A stretch of 64,000 nucleotides of DNA from Flavobacterium sp. AED (GCF_000812945.1 NZ_JSYM01000001.1:930001-994000), one strand, 5' to 3'. Shown: positions 9,573-18,968, counted from the stretch's first letter. Numbers and translations: made by a program. Notes: a model not told the origin generated them from the letters alone.

Positions 9573-9613
9573 AAAAAACCCTGTCAGGGTTCAAAACTCT
9601 GACAGGGTTTTTT
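9573..9613. terminator. Bidirectional terminator between convergent genes
   Basis: A-run, AACCCTGTCAG, short loop, CTGACAGGGTT and T-run form a symmetrical hairpin that can serve both the plus-strand transglycosylase and the minus-strand aldo/keto reductase. The arms also contain an internal CCCTG/CAGGG palindrome, as in dispersed REP-like sequences. Confidence 0.8.
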
Positions 9614-9639
9614 ATAAATTACTTTATCTTTTCAACAAA

Positions 9640-10677
9640 TTATGGTGCCGGATCAGGAATTACCGCTTGAACTTCGTCAATTGCTTTTAAGATTTCATCA
9701 GAAAGTGAAATATGAATTGTATCAATATTTTCTTTTAATTGTTCCATTGTGGTGGCGCCAATAATCGTGCTGGTTACAAACGGCTGTTGCTCTATGAATG
9801 CCAAAGACAATTCAGTCAAGGTCAATCCGTTTTTCTTGGCAATTTCCTGGTACAATCGAGTAGCTTCATAACATTGTTCGCTGTTGTATCTTGAAAATTG
9901 TGGGAACAAATTGATTCTCGCATTTGGAAGACTTTCGCCAGTTAGAAATTTACCCGACAAAACACCAAAAGCCATTGGTGAATACGCCAATAATCCCACA
10001 TTTTCTCGCATACAAATCTCAGCGGAACCCGCTTCAAAAAGTCTGTTGAGTAACGAATACGGATTTTGAATCGTTTTTATTTTTGGCAAATTATGGTATT
10101 TGCTTTCTTCCAGAAAACGCATAATTCCCCAAGGCGTTTCATTAGAAAGTCCAATGTGTTTGATTTTTCCTTCTTTGACAAAACCGTCTAAGGTTTCGAG
10201 AACATTGTGAATATTATCTTCCCAAGCATCTTCCTGCACTTTGAAACCGCGTTGCCCAAAAAAATTAGTTTTGCGTTCTGGCCAATGCAACTGATACACA
10301 TCAAGATAATCGGTTTGCAAGCGTTGTAAACTTTGGTCTAATGCAAACTTGATACTGGCTGGCGAAAAATCATTTTTCTCCCGCATGTATGTGAAATTAG
10401 GATTTGGTCCCGCAATTTTTGAAGCCAAAACTACTTCTTCTCTTTTGCCTGATTTTTTGAACCAGGTTCCAAGAATTTTCTCTGTACTTCCGTAGGTTTC
10501 CTGACGTGCTGGAACAGAATACATTTCGGCGGTATCAAAGAAATTAACTCCGTTTTCTAAAGCATAATCCATTTGGGCATGACCGTCAGCTTCTGTATTT
10601 TGTTGTCCAAAAGTCATGGTTCCAAGGCAAATTTTGCTGACTTTTATATCGGTATTCGGTAAAGTAGTATATTTCAT
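9640..10677 (-). CDS. NADPH-dependent aldo/keto reductase, Tas-like
   Basis: The protein has 345 residues with an aldo/keto reductase barrel. The N-terminus (LGTMTFGQQNTEADGHAQ) and the NFFDTAEMYSVPARQETYGSTE segment closely follow E. coli Tas. The catalytic tetrad is visible in part: Asp and Tyr in DTAEMY, Lys in LASKIAGP, and His in YQLHWPER. It would reduce carbonyl compounds in the cytoplasm; the physiological substrate is unknown. It is probably monocistronic. Confidence 0.93.
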   Translation of the reverse strand: MKYTTLPNTDIKVSKICLGTMTFGQQNTEADGHAQMDYALENGVNFFDTAEMYSVPARQETYGSTEKILGTWFKKSGKREEVVLASKIAGPNPNFTYMREKNDFSPASIKFALDQSLQRLQTDYLDVYQLHWPERKTNFFGQRGFKVQEDAWEDNIHNVLETLDGFVKEGKIKHIGLSNETPWGIMRFLEESKYHNLPKIKTIQNPYSLLNRLFEAGSAEICMRENVGLLAYSPMAFGVLSGKFLTGESLPNARINLFPQFSRYNSEQCYEATRLYQEIAKKNGLTLTELSLAFIEQQPFVTSTIIGATTMEQLKENIDTIHISLSDEILKAIDEVQAVIPDPAP

Positions 10678-10786
10678 AATTAAGGGAATTGTATTTTAAT
10701 TTTTCAAAAACAAAGATAAAATTAGTTTATTGTTTTGGTTTCCAGTTAACAGAAATTTTGGAAACGTTTATACATTTTGACAATAA

Positions 10787-10817
10787 AAAAGGTCCAAAGT
10801 AAAACTTTGAACCTTTG
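10787..10817 (-). terminator. Terminator after the OmpA-like lipoprotein gene
   Basis: Read on the minus strand, AAGGTTCAAAGT pairs with ACTTTGGACCTT with one mismatch and is followed by a T run. Confidence 0.7.
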
Positions 10818-10840
10818 TATTTTTAAACCTTTACTTCTAT

Positions 10841-11782
10841 TTAATTGATATCATTCAACATTTTAGAAATCTCATCTAATCTTGGTGTCAAAATAATTTC
10901 GATTCTGCGGTTTTTTGCTTTTCCTTCAGCGGTTGAATTGCTTGCCAAAGGAGAAAATTCTCCTCTACCTGCAGCGGTTAAGTTTTCCTTATTGATTTTC
11001 TTGTTTTCACTTAAAATGGCAACAATTGCGGTGGCCCTTTTAGTGGATAAATCCCAGTTGTCTGCAATTGGTCCTGAAGCTGTAAAAGCATCGTCATCCG
11101 TATGTCCTTCAATAAGAACCGAAATTTCCGGGTTATCACCCAAAACTTTTCCTAACTCTACTACTGCCTTTTTACCTTCGGAACCCACTGCCCAGCTTCC
11201 AGAATTGAAAAGCAGTTTGTTTTCCATGGAAACATATACTTTTCCATTTTTTTGTTGAACAGTCAACCCTTTTCCTTCAAAGCTATTCAAGGCTTTAGAC
11301 AGCGTTTCTTTTAGTTTTTTCATGCTGGCTTCTTTGGCAGCAATCAAGGATTCCAACTCATCTAAACGTTGTGCGCTTTTGTTTAAACGCTCTTGTTCTA
11401 ATGCTAACGCCTTTCCTTTCTCGTCTAATTGATCCAGCAAATCACGATTTTTCTTCATGTTGTTTTGCAAAGCGTCACTGCTATTTTTTTCTAAAGCTGC
11501 ATAGGAATCCTGCAACACTTTAAATTTATTTTGGGCGGCTGCATAATCGGCTTTCAATTTTTCCAGTTCCGATTTTGATTTACTTAAATCTGATGTTAAA
11601 GCACTTCGGTCTAGTTCTAATTGATTTTTAGCCTTTAAAAGATCTTCATTCTCATCCATTAATCTTCTGTTTTCTTTTTTGGAATCGGTGTACTTGCTTT
11701 CTAAATCATTGTATATTTTCTTGGATACACAGGATGTTGAAAGTGCCAATACTAGTAATCCGATGGAAACTCTTTTTATCAT
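10841..11782 (-). CDS. OmpA-family lipoprotein with coiled coil
   Basis: A lipoprotein signal peptide ends at Cys18 (LSTSC). A long coiled coil follows (about 25-160, rich in Lys, Glu, Leu), then a C-terminal OmpA domain (about 190-305) with IEGHTDDDA and the KNRRIEI peptidoglycan-binding motif. The protein of 313 residues should be anchored in the outer membrane and bind the cell wall. Its role is structural by family; there are no informative neighbours. Confidence 0.9.
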   Translation of the reverse strand: MIKRVSIGLLVLALSTSCVSKKIYNDLESKYTDSKKENRRLMDENEDLLKAKNQLELDRSALTSDLSKSKSELEKLKADYAAAQNKFKVLQDSYAALEKNSSDALQNNMKKNRDLLDQLDEKGKALALEQERLNKSAQRLDELESLIAAKEASMKKLKETLSKALNSFEGKGLTVQQKNGKVYVSMENKLLFNSGSWAVGSEGKKAVVELGKVLGDNPEISVLIEGHTDDDAFTASGPIADNWDLSTKRATAIVAILSENKKINKENLTAAGRGEFSPLASNSTAEGKAKNRRIEIILTPRLDEISKMLNDIN

Positions 11783-11849
11783 TTTTATTGGTATTTATGT
11801 TGTTTCTACTGTTGTTTTGAAAGCAAAACGCAAATTATATTCGGATGCC

Positions 11850-11930
11850 CTAGCCCCGATAAAAGTGAAAATCCTTGTTGTTTTTTCTTTAAAAACAACA
11901 AGATTGCAACGGATAGCGGGAAATAGCTCC
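11850..11930. repeat. AGCCCCGAT hairpin element, copy 1
   Basis: This is one of three copies of an approximately 80-bp structured repeat in the window. Conserved outer blocks are TAGCCCCGAT and GATTGCAACGGATAGCGGG. The centre is a hairpin with stem CTTGTTGTTTTT/AAAAACAACAAG and loop TCTTT. It starts 8 bases after the xth stop in that gene's direction. Confidence 0.85.
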
Positions 11931-11938
11931 AGAAAATA

Positions 11939-12700
11939 TTACTCCATTTCTACCAAAATAGGGCAATGGTCTGAATGCACTGCGTCTGATAAAATAACGG
12001 CTCTTTTTAATTTATGTTTTAAGGTGTCGCTAACTAAATTGTAATCAATGCGCCAACCCTTGTTGTTTCCTCTTGCTCCGGCGCGGTAACTCCACCACGA
12101 ATATTGGTGTGGTTCACTGTTGAAATGGCGGAAACTATCCACAAATCCGGACTTCATGAATCCATCAAGCCAAGCTCTTTCTTGTGGCAAAAATCCCGAA
12201 ACGGTTTTGTTTCTGATGGGATCGTGAATATCAATTGCTTCGTGACAAATGTTGTAATCCCCACAGATAATCAGGTTTGGCGTTTCTTTTTTGAGTTCGT
12301 CAATGTAAGTCTGAAAATCATCCATGAACATAAATTTATGGTCTAATCGCTCGATATTTGTCCCCGATGGCAAGTACAAACTCATCACAGAAAACCCATC
12401 AAAATCAGCCCGAAGGTTTCTTCCTTCAAAATCCATGTGGTGAATTCCGGTTCCATGAACGACATTATTGGGCTTGATCTTTGATAAAATGGCCACACCA
12501 CTATACCCTTTTTTGGTAGCTGAATAATAATATTGGTATGGATAACCCGCCTTTGTGATATCATCTACCGGGATTCGGTCTTCGGTAGCTTTAATTTCCT
12601 GTAGACAAATAATATCCGGGTTTGCGTGCTGTAACCAGTCTATAAATCCTTTTGAAATGGCGGCTCTTATTCCGTTGACGTTGTATGAAATAATTCTCAT
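11939..12700 (-). CDS. xth: Exodeoxyribonuclease III
   Basis: Exonuclease III is an AP endonuclease and 3'-5' exonuclease of base-excision repair. The protein of 253 residues shows the full EEP-nuclease set: NVNGIRAA with Asn7, CLQEIKA with Glu34, the GDYNICHEAIDIHDP block, RIDYNLVS, and the terminal SDHCP with the catalytic histidine. Length is normal for the family. The AGCCCCGAT repeat follows immediately. Confidence 0.96.
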   Translation of the reverse strand: MRIISYNVNGIRAAISKGFIDWLQHANPDIICLQEIKATEDRIPVDDITKAGYPYQYYYSATKKGYSGVAILSKIKPNNVVHGTGIHHMDFEGRNLRADFDGFSVMSLYLPSGTNIERLDHKFMFMDDFQTYIDELKKETPNLIICGDYNICHEAIDIHDPIRNKTVSGFLPQERAWLDGFMKSGFVDSFRHFNSEPHQYSWWSYRAGARGNNKGWRIDYNLVSDTLKHKLKRAVILSDAVHSDHCPILVEME

Positions 12701-12868
12701 TAAAGTATTTTTTTGAGTTTGATTCGATAAATTATTGTTAGCCTAAAGTTTTCAGGAACCCACTTTTTAATTTTATCGAAAGAAACATATTATTTTTTAT
12801 GTGGGTTTCAAATGTAATAAAAAAGTATAAGTTTGGTTCAGAAAAAGAGAGAAAATGGAGTTTTTTGC

Positions 12869-12876
12869 TATCTTTG
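12869..12876 (+). promoter_or_regulatory. -7 element deciding the olsF start
   Basis: TATCTTTG matches TAnnTTTG. It lies inside the longest possible reading frame (ATG 12855), so the ATG at 12903 is the likely start. Confidence 0.5.
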
Positions 12877-12902
12877 TTTCTTGCCTTAAAAATAAAAAAT
12901 AC

Positions 12903-14705
12903 ATGGGTTTAGTTACCGCCAAAGAAGTTGCAAAAGCAATAAATGCTGATAAGTATGGAGTTCTGGGTACTTTTTCTGGATGGTTGCTTATGAAGGTGCT
13001 AAAAATTTCTACCTTAAACAAAGTATACGACAGAAACAAGCATTTGAAAGATGTTGATTTCCTCAATGGAATATTGGATGATTTACAAATAAAATTCGAA
13101 ATTCCTGAAGAAGACTTAAAGCGCTTGCCAAAAGAAGGCGCTTACATCACGATTTCAAATCATCCTTTGGGAGGAATTGACGGTGTTTTATTATTGAAAT
13201 TAATGCTTGACAAAGAACCTAATTTCAAAATTATCGCCAATTTTCTTTTGCATCGAATTGAGCCACTCAAGAAATACATCATGCCGGTTAATCCTTTTGA
13301 AAACCATAAGGATGCCAAATCTAGTGTTGTAGGAATAAAAGAAACCTTGCGCCATTTAAGCGACGGAAAGCCCTTAGGAATGTTTCCTGCAGGGGAAGTT
13401 TCTACGTATAAGGACGGAAAATTAATGGTTGACAAACCGTGGGAAGAAGGCGCCATAAAAGTTATCAGAAAAGCCCAAGTCCCTGTTGTTCCTATTTATT
13501 TTCATGCGAAAAACAGTCGGTTTTTCTATATGCTTTCAAAAATTGGCGGCACATTACGTACCGCTAAATTACCATCGGAAGTGTTTAGCCAGAAGAATCG
13601 TGTGATAAAAGTACGTATTGGAAAACCTATTTCGGTAAATGAACAAAACGAACATAAAACCATTGAAGAGTACACAGAGTTCTTGAGAAAGAAAACCTAT
13701 ATGCTTGCCAATCCATTTGAAAAAGAAAATAATTTTTTAAATACGTCCAGTTTAAAAAGTCCAAAAAGTCCAAAGCAAATCGTTACTCCTGCAAATGGAG
13801 AAAAAATGATTGCCGAAGTAAATGCATTGAGAAGTACGGATTGCAGGCTTTTGCAAAGTAAAAACTACGAAGTGTTTTTTGCCGAAGCCAATAAGATTCC
13901 AAATATCCTTCATGAGATTGGTCGATTGAGAGAAATTACTTTTAGAGAAGTAGGTGAAGGAACTAACGAATCGATTGACTTAGACAAATACGATCAATAT
14001 TACCACCATCTTTTTTTGTGGGACGATGATACTAAAAAGATTGCCGGAGCCTATAGAATGGGCTTAGGGGCAGAAATATATCCTAAGTATGGAATAGATG
14101 GTTTTTATTTAAACAGTCTTTTTCGTTTTGAACCTGAATTACACGACATGATGCACAAATCCATTGAAATGGGAAGAGCATTCATCATTAAAGAATACCA
14201 ACAAAGACCAATGCCATTGTTCTTGTTGTGGCGCGGAATTATTCATACCACCTTGCATTATCCGGAGCACAAATTTTTATTGGGTGGTGTAAGTATCAGC
14301 AATCAATTCTCAGATTTTTCAAAATCTTTGATGATTGAGTTTATGAAATCACACTATTATGATCCTTACATTGCGCAATATATTCATCCTAAAAAGGAAT
14401 ATAAAGTAAAACTAAAGGATGCCGACAAAGATTTTGTATTCAACGAAACAGATGCCGATTTGAATAAATTTGACAAAATCATTGACGAATTAGAACCTGG
14501 CGTACTTCGTTTGCCTGTTTTAATTAAAAAATACATCAAGCAAAATGCCCGTTTGGTCGCTTTTAATGTTGATCCGTTATTCAACAATGCTATTGATGGA
14601 TTAATCTACTTGAGAATAGCGGATATTCCGGAAAGCACCATGAAACCGGTAATGGAAGAATACCAAGCCGAACTGGAAAGAAAACTGAACGATAAAGAAG
14701 ATTGA
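12903..14705 (+). CDS. olsF: Bifunctional ornithine-lipid synthase-like acyltransferase
   Basis: The protein of about 600 residues has two acyltransferase halves. Residues about 60-280 form a PlsC-like O-acyltransferase with SNHPLGGIDG (His87, Asp93, spaced by five residues) and the later FPAGEVS motif. Residues about 300-520 form an OlsB-like N-acyltransferase (Acetyltransf_5 type) with REITFREVGEGTNE and KKIAGAYRMGLG. This order matches OlsF, described in Serratia and Flavobacterium, which both N-acylates ornithine and O-acylates the lyso-lipid. The substrate is inferred from family. A -7 box inside the upstream extension supports this start. Confidence 0.8.
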   Translation: MGLVTAKEVAKAINADKYGVLGTFSGWLLMKVLKISTLNKVYDRNKHLKDVDFLNGILDDLQIKFEIPEEDLKRLPKEGAYITISNHPLGGIDGVLLLKLMLDKEPNFKIIANFLLHRIEPLKKYIMPVNPFENHKDAKSSVVGIKETLRHLSDGKPLGMFPAGEVSTYKDGKLMVDKPWEEGAIKVIRKAQVPVVPIYFHAKNSRFFYMLSKIGGTLRTAKLPSEVFSQKNRVIKVRIGKPISVNEQNEHKTIEEYTEFLRKKTYMLANPFEKENNFLNTSSLKSPKSPKQIVTPANGEKMIAEVNALRSTDCRLLQSKNYEVFFAEANKIPNILHEIGRLREITFREVGEGTNESIDLDKYDQYYHHLFLWDDDTKKIAGAYRMGLGAEIYPKYGIDGFYLNSLFRFEPELHDMMHKSIEMGRAFIIKEYQQRPMPLFLLWRGIIHTTLHYPEHKFLLGGVSISNQFSDFSKSLMIEFMKSHYYDPYIAQYIHPKKEYKVKLKDADKDFVFNETDADLNKFDKIIDELEPGVLRLPVLIKKYIKQNARLVAFNVDPLFNNAIDGLIYLRIADIPESTMKPVMEEYQAELERKLNDKED

Positions 14706-14718
14706 TTTCAGATTATAT

Positions 14719-14750
14719 AAAAAAATCCCGATTTTAAATCGGGATTTTTT
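14719..14750. terminator. Bidirectional terminator
   Basis: AAAAAATCCCGATTT pairs with AAATCGGGATTTTTT between the convergent olsF and TM2 genes. Confidence 0.85.
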
Positions 14751-14755
14751 ATGCT

Positions 14756-15037
14756 TTAAAACCAAGCTTTTTTACCAACCTGATAGGTTTGATAAAACTC
14801 TTCATCTGATTTTGTTAAATATATAATTCCCTCAATTAAACCTAATACACCTGTTACTGTTCCACAAGTACACAAACTAATTACCAACCATATAATACCT
14901 TCATTAGTATAACCTAAAAGGAACTTATGAATTCCTAAAGGTCCTAAAAGAATAGCAAGAAGTCCCGCTGCTATTTTTTTATTGTCTTGATAAACTGGTC
15001 TTGGATTATTCCATTCTTCATGCTTTGAATTTTCCAT
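14756..15037 (-). CDS. TM2 domain membrane protein
   Basis: The protein has 93 residues with two membrane segments (about 27-45 and 50-75). The TM2 pattern is evident: AGLLAILLGPLGIHKFLLGY, then IIWLVISLCTCG and a Gly-rich turn before LIEGIIYL. TM2 proteins are small membrane proteins without an established bacterial role. The N-terminal 20 residues are polar and Asn/Pro-rich. Confidence 0.85.
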   Translation of the reverse strand: MENSKHEEWNNPRPVYQDNKKIAAGLLAILLGPLGIHKFLLGYTNEGIIWLVISLCTCGTVTGVLGLIEGIIYLTKSDEEFYQTYQVGKKAWF

Positions 15038-15084
15038 AAATTAATTGTTATAAGATTGTTTTTCAGTGATTAAAAGTATAAAAA

Positions 15085-16434
15085 TTATTGGAATACTTTA
15101 TCAATTGGCTCCCATAGTTCTATTTTATTCCCTTCGACATCCAGAATCCAACCAAATTTACCATACTCATAAGACTCCATATCACCCACAATTGTTACAC
15201 CTTCCTCCGATAATTTTTTTAACAAATTTTCTAAATCATCCACTCTGAAATTTTGCATGAATTGTTTTTCGCTTGGCGCAAAATAAGTCGTGTCGTAAGC
15301 AAACGGTGACCATTGGGTAGAACAATCATTCCCGTCTTTATCTTTCCACCAAAAAGCAGCGCCATAATCATCCGTTTTTAAACCCAAGTGTTTTCCGTAC
15401 CAAGCTATCAATTCTTTTGGATTCTTTGATTTAAAGAAAAAACCACCAATTCCCGTAACCCGTTTTTCCTTCTCATTAACTTTGGCTTGACCAAAATATT
15501 TTGCTTTAATCTTATCTACAATCACTTGCGCCAATCGTTCATGACTCTCGAATGTCCAACCGGCAATATGAGGAGAAAGAATTACATTCTTAGCTTGTAA
15601 CAAATACTGGAAAGCCTCCGGTGTATTTTTATCTTGAAAAAGGGTTTCAAAAGACAATTTCTCATATTCTAAAACATCTAAACCGGCTCCAAGTATTTTA
15701 CCTGATTCCATCGCCGAAACTAAATCGGCAGTGACAATATTCTTGCCACGAGAGGTATTTATAATCCAAAAGGATTTGGCAAACCCATTGATAAAATCAG
15801 CATCAACCATTTTATTAGTTTCAGGAGTCCACGGAATATGAAGGCTTACTACATCTGCTTTTTGTTGAAATTCTTCCAATGAAACTTGCTTGGCATTGCT
15901 GTCCCCAACATTTTCCTGAATGTCATAACACAACACTTCCACATCAAAACCACGGAGTTTTTTGGCAAATGATTTCCCCATATTTCCGTACCCAATAATC
16001 CCAACCGTTTTCCCATCAAGTTCATGACCGCGGTTGCTTTCCCTGTTCCAGTGACCGGATCTAATCTCGCTATCGGCTTCATTCAATTTATTGAAAAGTG
16101 ACAAAATCATTCCTAAAGTATGCTCGGCTACTGCATTTTTATTTCCTTCGGGTGCTGCTATAAGTGTAATATTTTTTGACGATGCATACTCACAATCGAT
16201 GCTTTCTAAACCTGCTCCTACGCGTGCTATAAATTGCAAATTAATGGCTTTATCCAAGAATGTTTTATCAATTTTGAATCGACTCCGAATAACAATCCCC
16301 TGATAATCTTGAATTTTAGCTTCAATTTCTTCTTTGGATGATGTGAAATCACTGTGATTTATAAAACCAGCATTTTGCAGTTGATCCCAAAGTAAGGGAT
16401 TATTGCTATCGATATGAAGGATTTTAATATCCAT
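15085..16434 (-). CDS. Fused D-2-hydroxyacid dehydrogenase and VOC (glyoxalase-like) protein
   Basis: Residues 1-315 are a D-2-hydroxyacid dehydrogenase related to SerA: GIIGYGNMGKSFAKKL NAD-binding loop at 146-160, catalytic Arg229 in INTSRG, Glu256 in GLDVLE, His289 in SPHIAG. Residues about 325-449 are a complete VOC domain (VTGIGGFFFKSKNPKELIAWY to GNKIELWEP). The junction is short and charged (QAKVNEKEKR), with no stop between halves. The usual arrangement is two separate proteins, so this is a fusion. The start at 16434 follows homology (MDIKILHIDSN); an upstream extension of 40 residues has no family character. Substrates are unknown. Confidence 0.85.
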   Translation of the reverse strand: MDIKILHIDSNNPLLWDQLQNAGFINHSDFTSSKEEIEAKIQDYQGIVIRSRFKIDKTFLDKAINLQFIARVGAGLESIDCEYASSKNITLIAAPEGNKNAVAEHTLGMILSLFNKLNEADSEIRSGHWNRESNRGHELDGKTVGIIGYGNMGKSFAKKLRGFDVEVLCYDIQENVGDSNAKQVSLEEFQQKADVVSLHIPWTPETNKMVDADFINGFAKSFWIINTSRGKNIVTADLVSAMESGKILGAGLDVLEYEKLSFETLFQDKNTPEAFQYLLQAKNVILSPHIAGWTFESHERLAQVIVDKIKAKYFGQAKVNEKEKRVTGIGGFFFKSKNPKELIAWYGKHLGLKTDDYGAAFWWKDKDGNDCSTQWSPFAYDTTYFAPSEKQFMQNFRVDDLENLLKKLSEEGVTIVGDMESYEYGKFGWILDVEGNKIELWEPIDKVFQ

Positions 16435-16557
16435 AAAAAAAGTTTCTAAGTTTTTGTACCCCAAATTAACAAAAAAATAGCTCCCAAATGTGTAAATTAG
16501 CATTCTTTCTATTTTTGAGACACATCTCAAAAGTTCATTAGTAATAAAACTCAAAAA

Positions 16558-17730
16558 ATGAAATTAACAAAAACATTCAAGGCATTCTTTGAAAGTGAAA
16601 AAGCCGGAGGATTACTTTTACTCTTTGTAACCATTCTTTCTCTTTGTCTTGCTAATTCTCCTTTTCAAACGGAATATATTGCATTTTGGGAAACCCAATT
16701 GGCGCATCATTCCATTACACATTGGATTAATGACGGACTGATGACTATCTTTTTCCTATTAATTGGTTTAGAGCTGGAACGTGAAATTTATCAGGGTGAA
16801 TTGTCCAGTATCAAGAATGCTGCGTTGCCTATTTTTGGTGCTTTAGGTGGGATGGTTGTTCCTGCCGGAATCTTTTTAGCGCTAAATTTTGGAACAATTA
16901 CACAAAATGGAGCCGGAATTCCTATGGCTACGGACATTGCTTTTGCTATTGGTATTTTATCCTTATTAGGAAATCGTGTTCCTACATCGCTTAAGGTATT
17001 TCTAACTGCCTTAGCGGTAATTGATGATTTGGGCTCCATAATTGTCATTGCCATATTCTACACGGCAACAATTGCTTTTGTAAATTTATTTATAGCCTTT
17101 GGTATTCTAGGCTGTTTGTTTATTCTGAATCGAATGAAGGTTCACAGTTTATTCCCGTACTTAATTGGCGGTGTTGCCATGTGGTATTTCATGCTTAATT
17201 CTGGAGTGCATGCCACTATAACTGGGGTTTTATTGGCTTTTGTAATTCCGTTTGGTGATGGCGGCAAAAAAACATCATCTTATAAAATTCAGCATTTTTT
17301 ACACAAACCCGTAGCCTTTGTTATTCTGCCTTTGTTCGCTATAGCCAATACGTGTATTGCGATAGATTCTAATTGGCATGAAGGACTGAACCATCCTAAC
17401 ACGATAGGAATCATATTAGGACTTGTTATTGGAAAACCACTCGGAATTTGGCTTTTCTCTTTTTTAGGTGTCACTCTGGGGATTTGTGTTTTGCCCAAAG
17501 ATTTACAATGGAAAACTATTATTGGCGCAGGAATGTTGGGCGGAATTGGTTTTACGATGTCCATATTTATAACACTCCTTGCTTTCAAAAATGACGGCGA
17601 AGAAGTAATTACCTATTCTAAAATTGCGATTCTGATTGCTTCCTTTATAGCCGGAACTGCTGGTTTTCTTTGGTTGAAATACAGCTTAAAAACCCCAATC
17701 AAAAAAAGGAAGATTAAACCAATCGTTTAA
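16558..17730 (+). CDS. nhaA: Na+/H+ antiporter NhaA
   Basis: NhaA exports sodium in exchange for protons across the inner membrane. The protein has 390 residues with about eleven membrane segments. Family signatures include the N-terminal FFESEKAGGLLLL, DGLMTIFFLLIGLELERE, the DIAFAIGILSLLG segment and LAVIDDLGSI, which carries the paired transport aspartates. The C-terminus ends in a basic tail. A strong terminator follows. Confidence 0.97.
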   Translation: MKLTKTFKAFFESEKAGGLLLLFVTILSLCLANSPFQTEYIAFWETQLAHHSITHWINDGLMTIFFLLIGLELEREIYQGELSSIKNAALPIFGALGGMVVPAGIFLALNFGTITQNGAGIPMATDIAFAIGILSLLGNRVPTSLKVFLTALAVIDDLGSIIVIAIFYTATIAFVNLFIAFGILGCLFILNRMKVHSLFPYLIGGVAMWYFMLNSGVHATITGVLLAFVIPFGDGGKKTSSYKIQHFLHKPVAFVILPLFAIANTCIAIDSNWHEGLNHPNTIGIILGLVIGKPLGIWLFSFLGVTLGICVLPKDLQWKTIIGAGMLGGIGFTMSIFITLLAFKNDGEEVITYSKIAILIASFIAGTAGFLWLKYSLKTPIKKRKIKPIV

Positions 17731-17744
17731 TTGATTTATCCAAT

Positions 17745-17784
17745 AAAAAAGGGTGTTTAGCTTTAAAACTAAACACCCTTTTTT
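17745..17784. terminator. Bidirectional terminator
   Basis: AAAAAAGGGTGTTTAG pairs perfectly with CTAAACACCCTTTTTT between convergent genes. Confidence 0.9.
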
Positions 17785-17821
17785 ATTTTTTTCAATCTGT
17801 ATTCGATTGGTTCAATTCTTA

Positions 17822-18418
17822 CTAAAAAATGTAGCCAATTCCCACATGCACATATGGAATGTATTGATTTCTATTATAAGCGCCATCTACATTTTGAACA
17901 TTCCCGTTAACCGAATTCTCTTTCAAATACACCACGCGATACCCAAATCCTACAGCGGTTTCATACGTAAAATGAATCCCTATTTGACGTTTCACCCCCC
18001 AGGTAGGAACAATTGCTAAATCAGCTGTTTTAGTTACATTATCCGCTAAATTTATTACAAACCAATCTGGATGATAACTTGTTTTAATGGAGAAATAATT
18101 CCCGCTATTATTCGCAGTATTTTTACCTTTTGAATTCCTTTTTTCCAGATTGTAATAATATCTGGGCTCTACTGTTAATACCGGTTGCAAAATAAAACCG
18201 GCGCCGTCATAATGATCTCCAACAGTAAAATCTTTTTCAAGACCAATCTCGCTTCGTAATGCGATGCTATTTGATAATTTACTTTCATTATTGAACCAAA
18301 TTCCTATGTGTACTCCAAATCCAGCATGTACTCCAAAAATTGATTTTTCAACGCTTACTTCTTGAGCGGTTGCATTTATATTGAATACCAGAATTAGGAA
18401 TGCTATTACTTTTTTCAT
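17822..18418 (-). CDS. Secreted outer-membrane beta-barrel-like protein
   Basis: The 198-residue protein has a signal peptide ending near NATAQ. The mature part shows alternating hydrophobic/polar strands and ends in an aromatic residue (VGIGYIF), as in small outer-membrane barrels. Segments such as GVHAGFGVHIGIWFN and HFTYETAVGFGYRVV fit barrel strands. No specific family was recognised. Confidence 0.7.
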   Translation of the reverse strand: MKKVIAFLILVFNINATAQEVSVEKSIFGVHAGFGVHIGIWFNNESKLSNSIALRSEIGLEKDFTVGDHYDGAGFILQPVLTVEPRYYYNLEKRNSKGKNTANNSGNYFSIKTSYHPDWFVINLADNVTKTADLAIVPTWGVKRQIGIHFTYETAVGFGYRVVYLKENSVNGNVQNVDGAYNRNQYIPYVHVGIGYIF

Positions 18419-18481
18419 TTAAAGGATGCAAATTAATTATTTAGTAATTGTTTATTTTCTGTATTTTAAAATAGATTTCGC

Positions 18482-18862
18482 TTACTTATTAGCCCAATAA
18501 TCAAACACCGTGACTTTCTCAGGAGCAGGATTTAAAAGCGCTACAAAAGCTTTGTGATCCGGATGAATGAGATAAGCATCTCTATCACTTTCGCTACTGA
18601 ATGTAAGTATAAAGCAATGCGTTAAACCATTATTCAAATTTTCAGGACTGTTATTGGTTCCCCACTCAAATGATTTAATGGTTGGGATTTTATGCTTCAA
18701 ATCACTCAAAGCTGTTACCACTTTATTGATGTAAGCAGCATCCGTTCCTTCTTTCCATCCAAACATCACTACGTGGCGCAACACCGGTTTGTGTTTCTCT
18801 TGTTGAGCGTTTACGGTATAAGTTGAAAGTAAAATAAGAGTAAATAACAATAGTTTTTTCAT
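18482..18862 (-). CDS. Secreted Dabb (stress-responsive A/B barrel) domain protein
   Basis: The 126-residue protein has a signal peptide (MKKLLLFTLILLSTYTVNAQ) followed by a single Dabb domain: LRHVVMFGWKEGTD, IKSFEWGTNNSPENLNNGLTHCFILTF and the closing HPDHKAFV. Dabb domains dimerise into a small barrel; most are cytoplasmic, so export is the notable feature. Function unknown. Confidence 0.85.
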   Translation of the reverse strand: MKKLLLFTLILLSTYTVNAQQEKHKPVLRHVVMFGWKEGTDAAYINKVVTALSDLKHKIPTIKSFEWGTNNSPENLNNGLTHCFILTFSSESDRDAYLIHPDHKAFVALLNPAPEKVTVFDYWANK

Positions 18863-18968
18863 GGTAGTTTTTTTTGAAATATACGAATTATATTAGATTG
18901 GCAAGAGGCATGAAAACTATTTGAAAAGAATTAAGAATGTTATTATTGCAAATTCCCATTATCGCTAA

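Noticed and set aside
9573..9613. REP element belonging to the RAYT at 32548
   Set aside because: Its sequence (CCCTGTCAGGG) is unrelated to the GTAGAGACGTTGCA palindrome; it functions adequately as a terminator.
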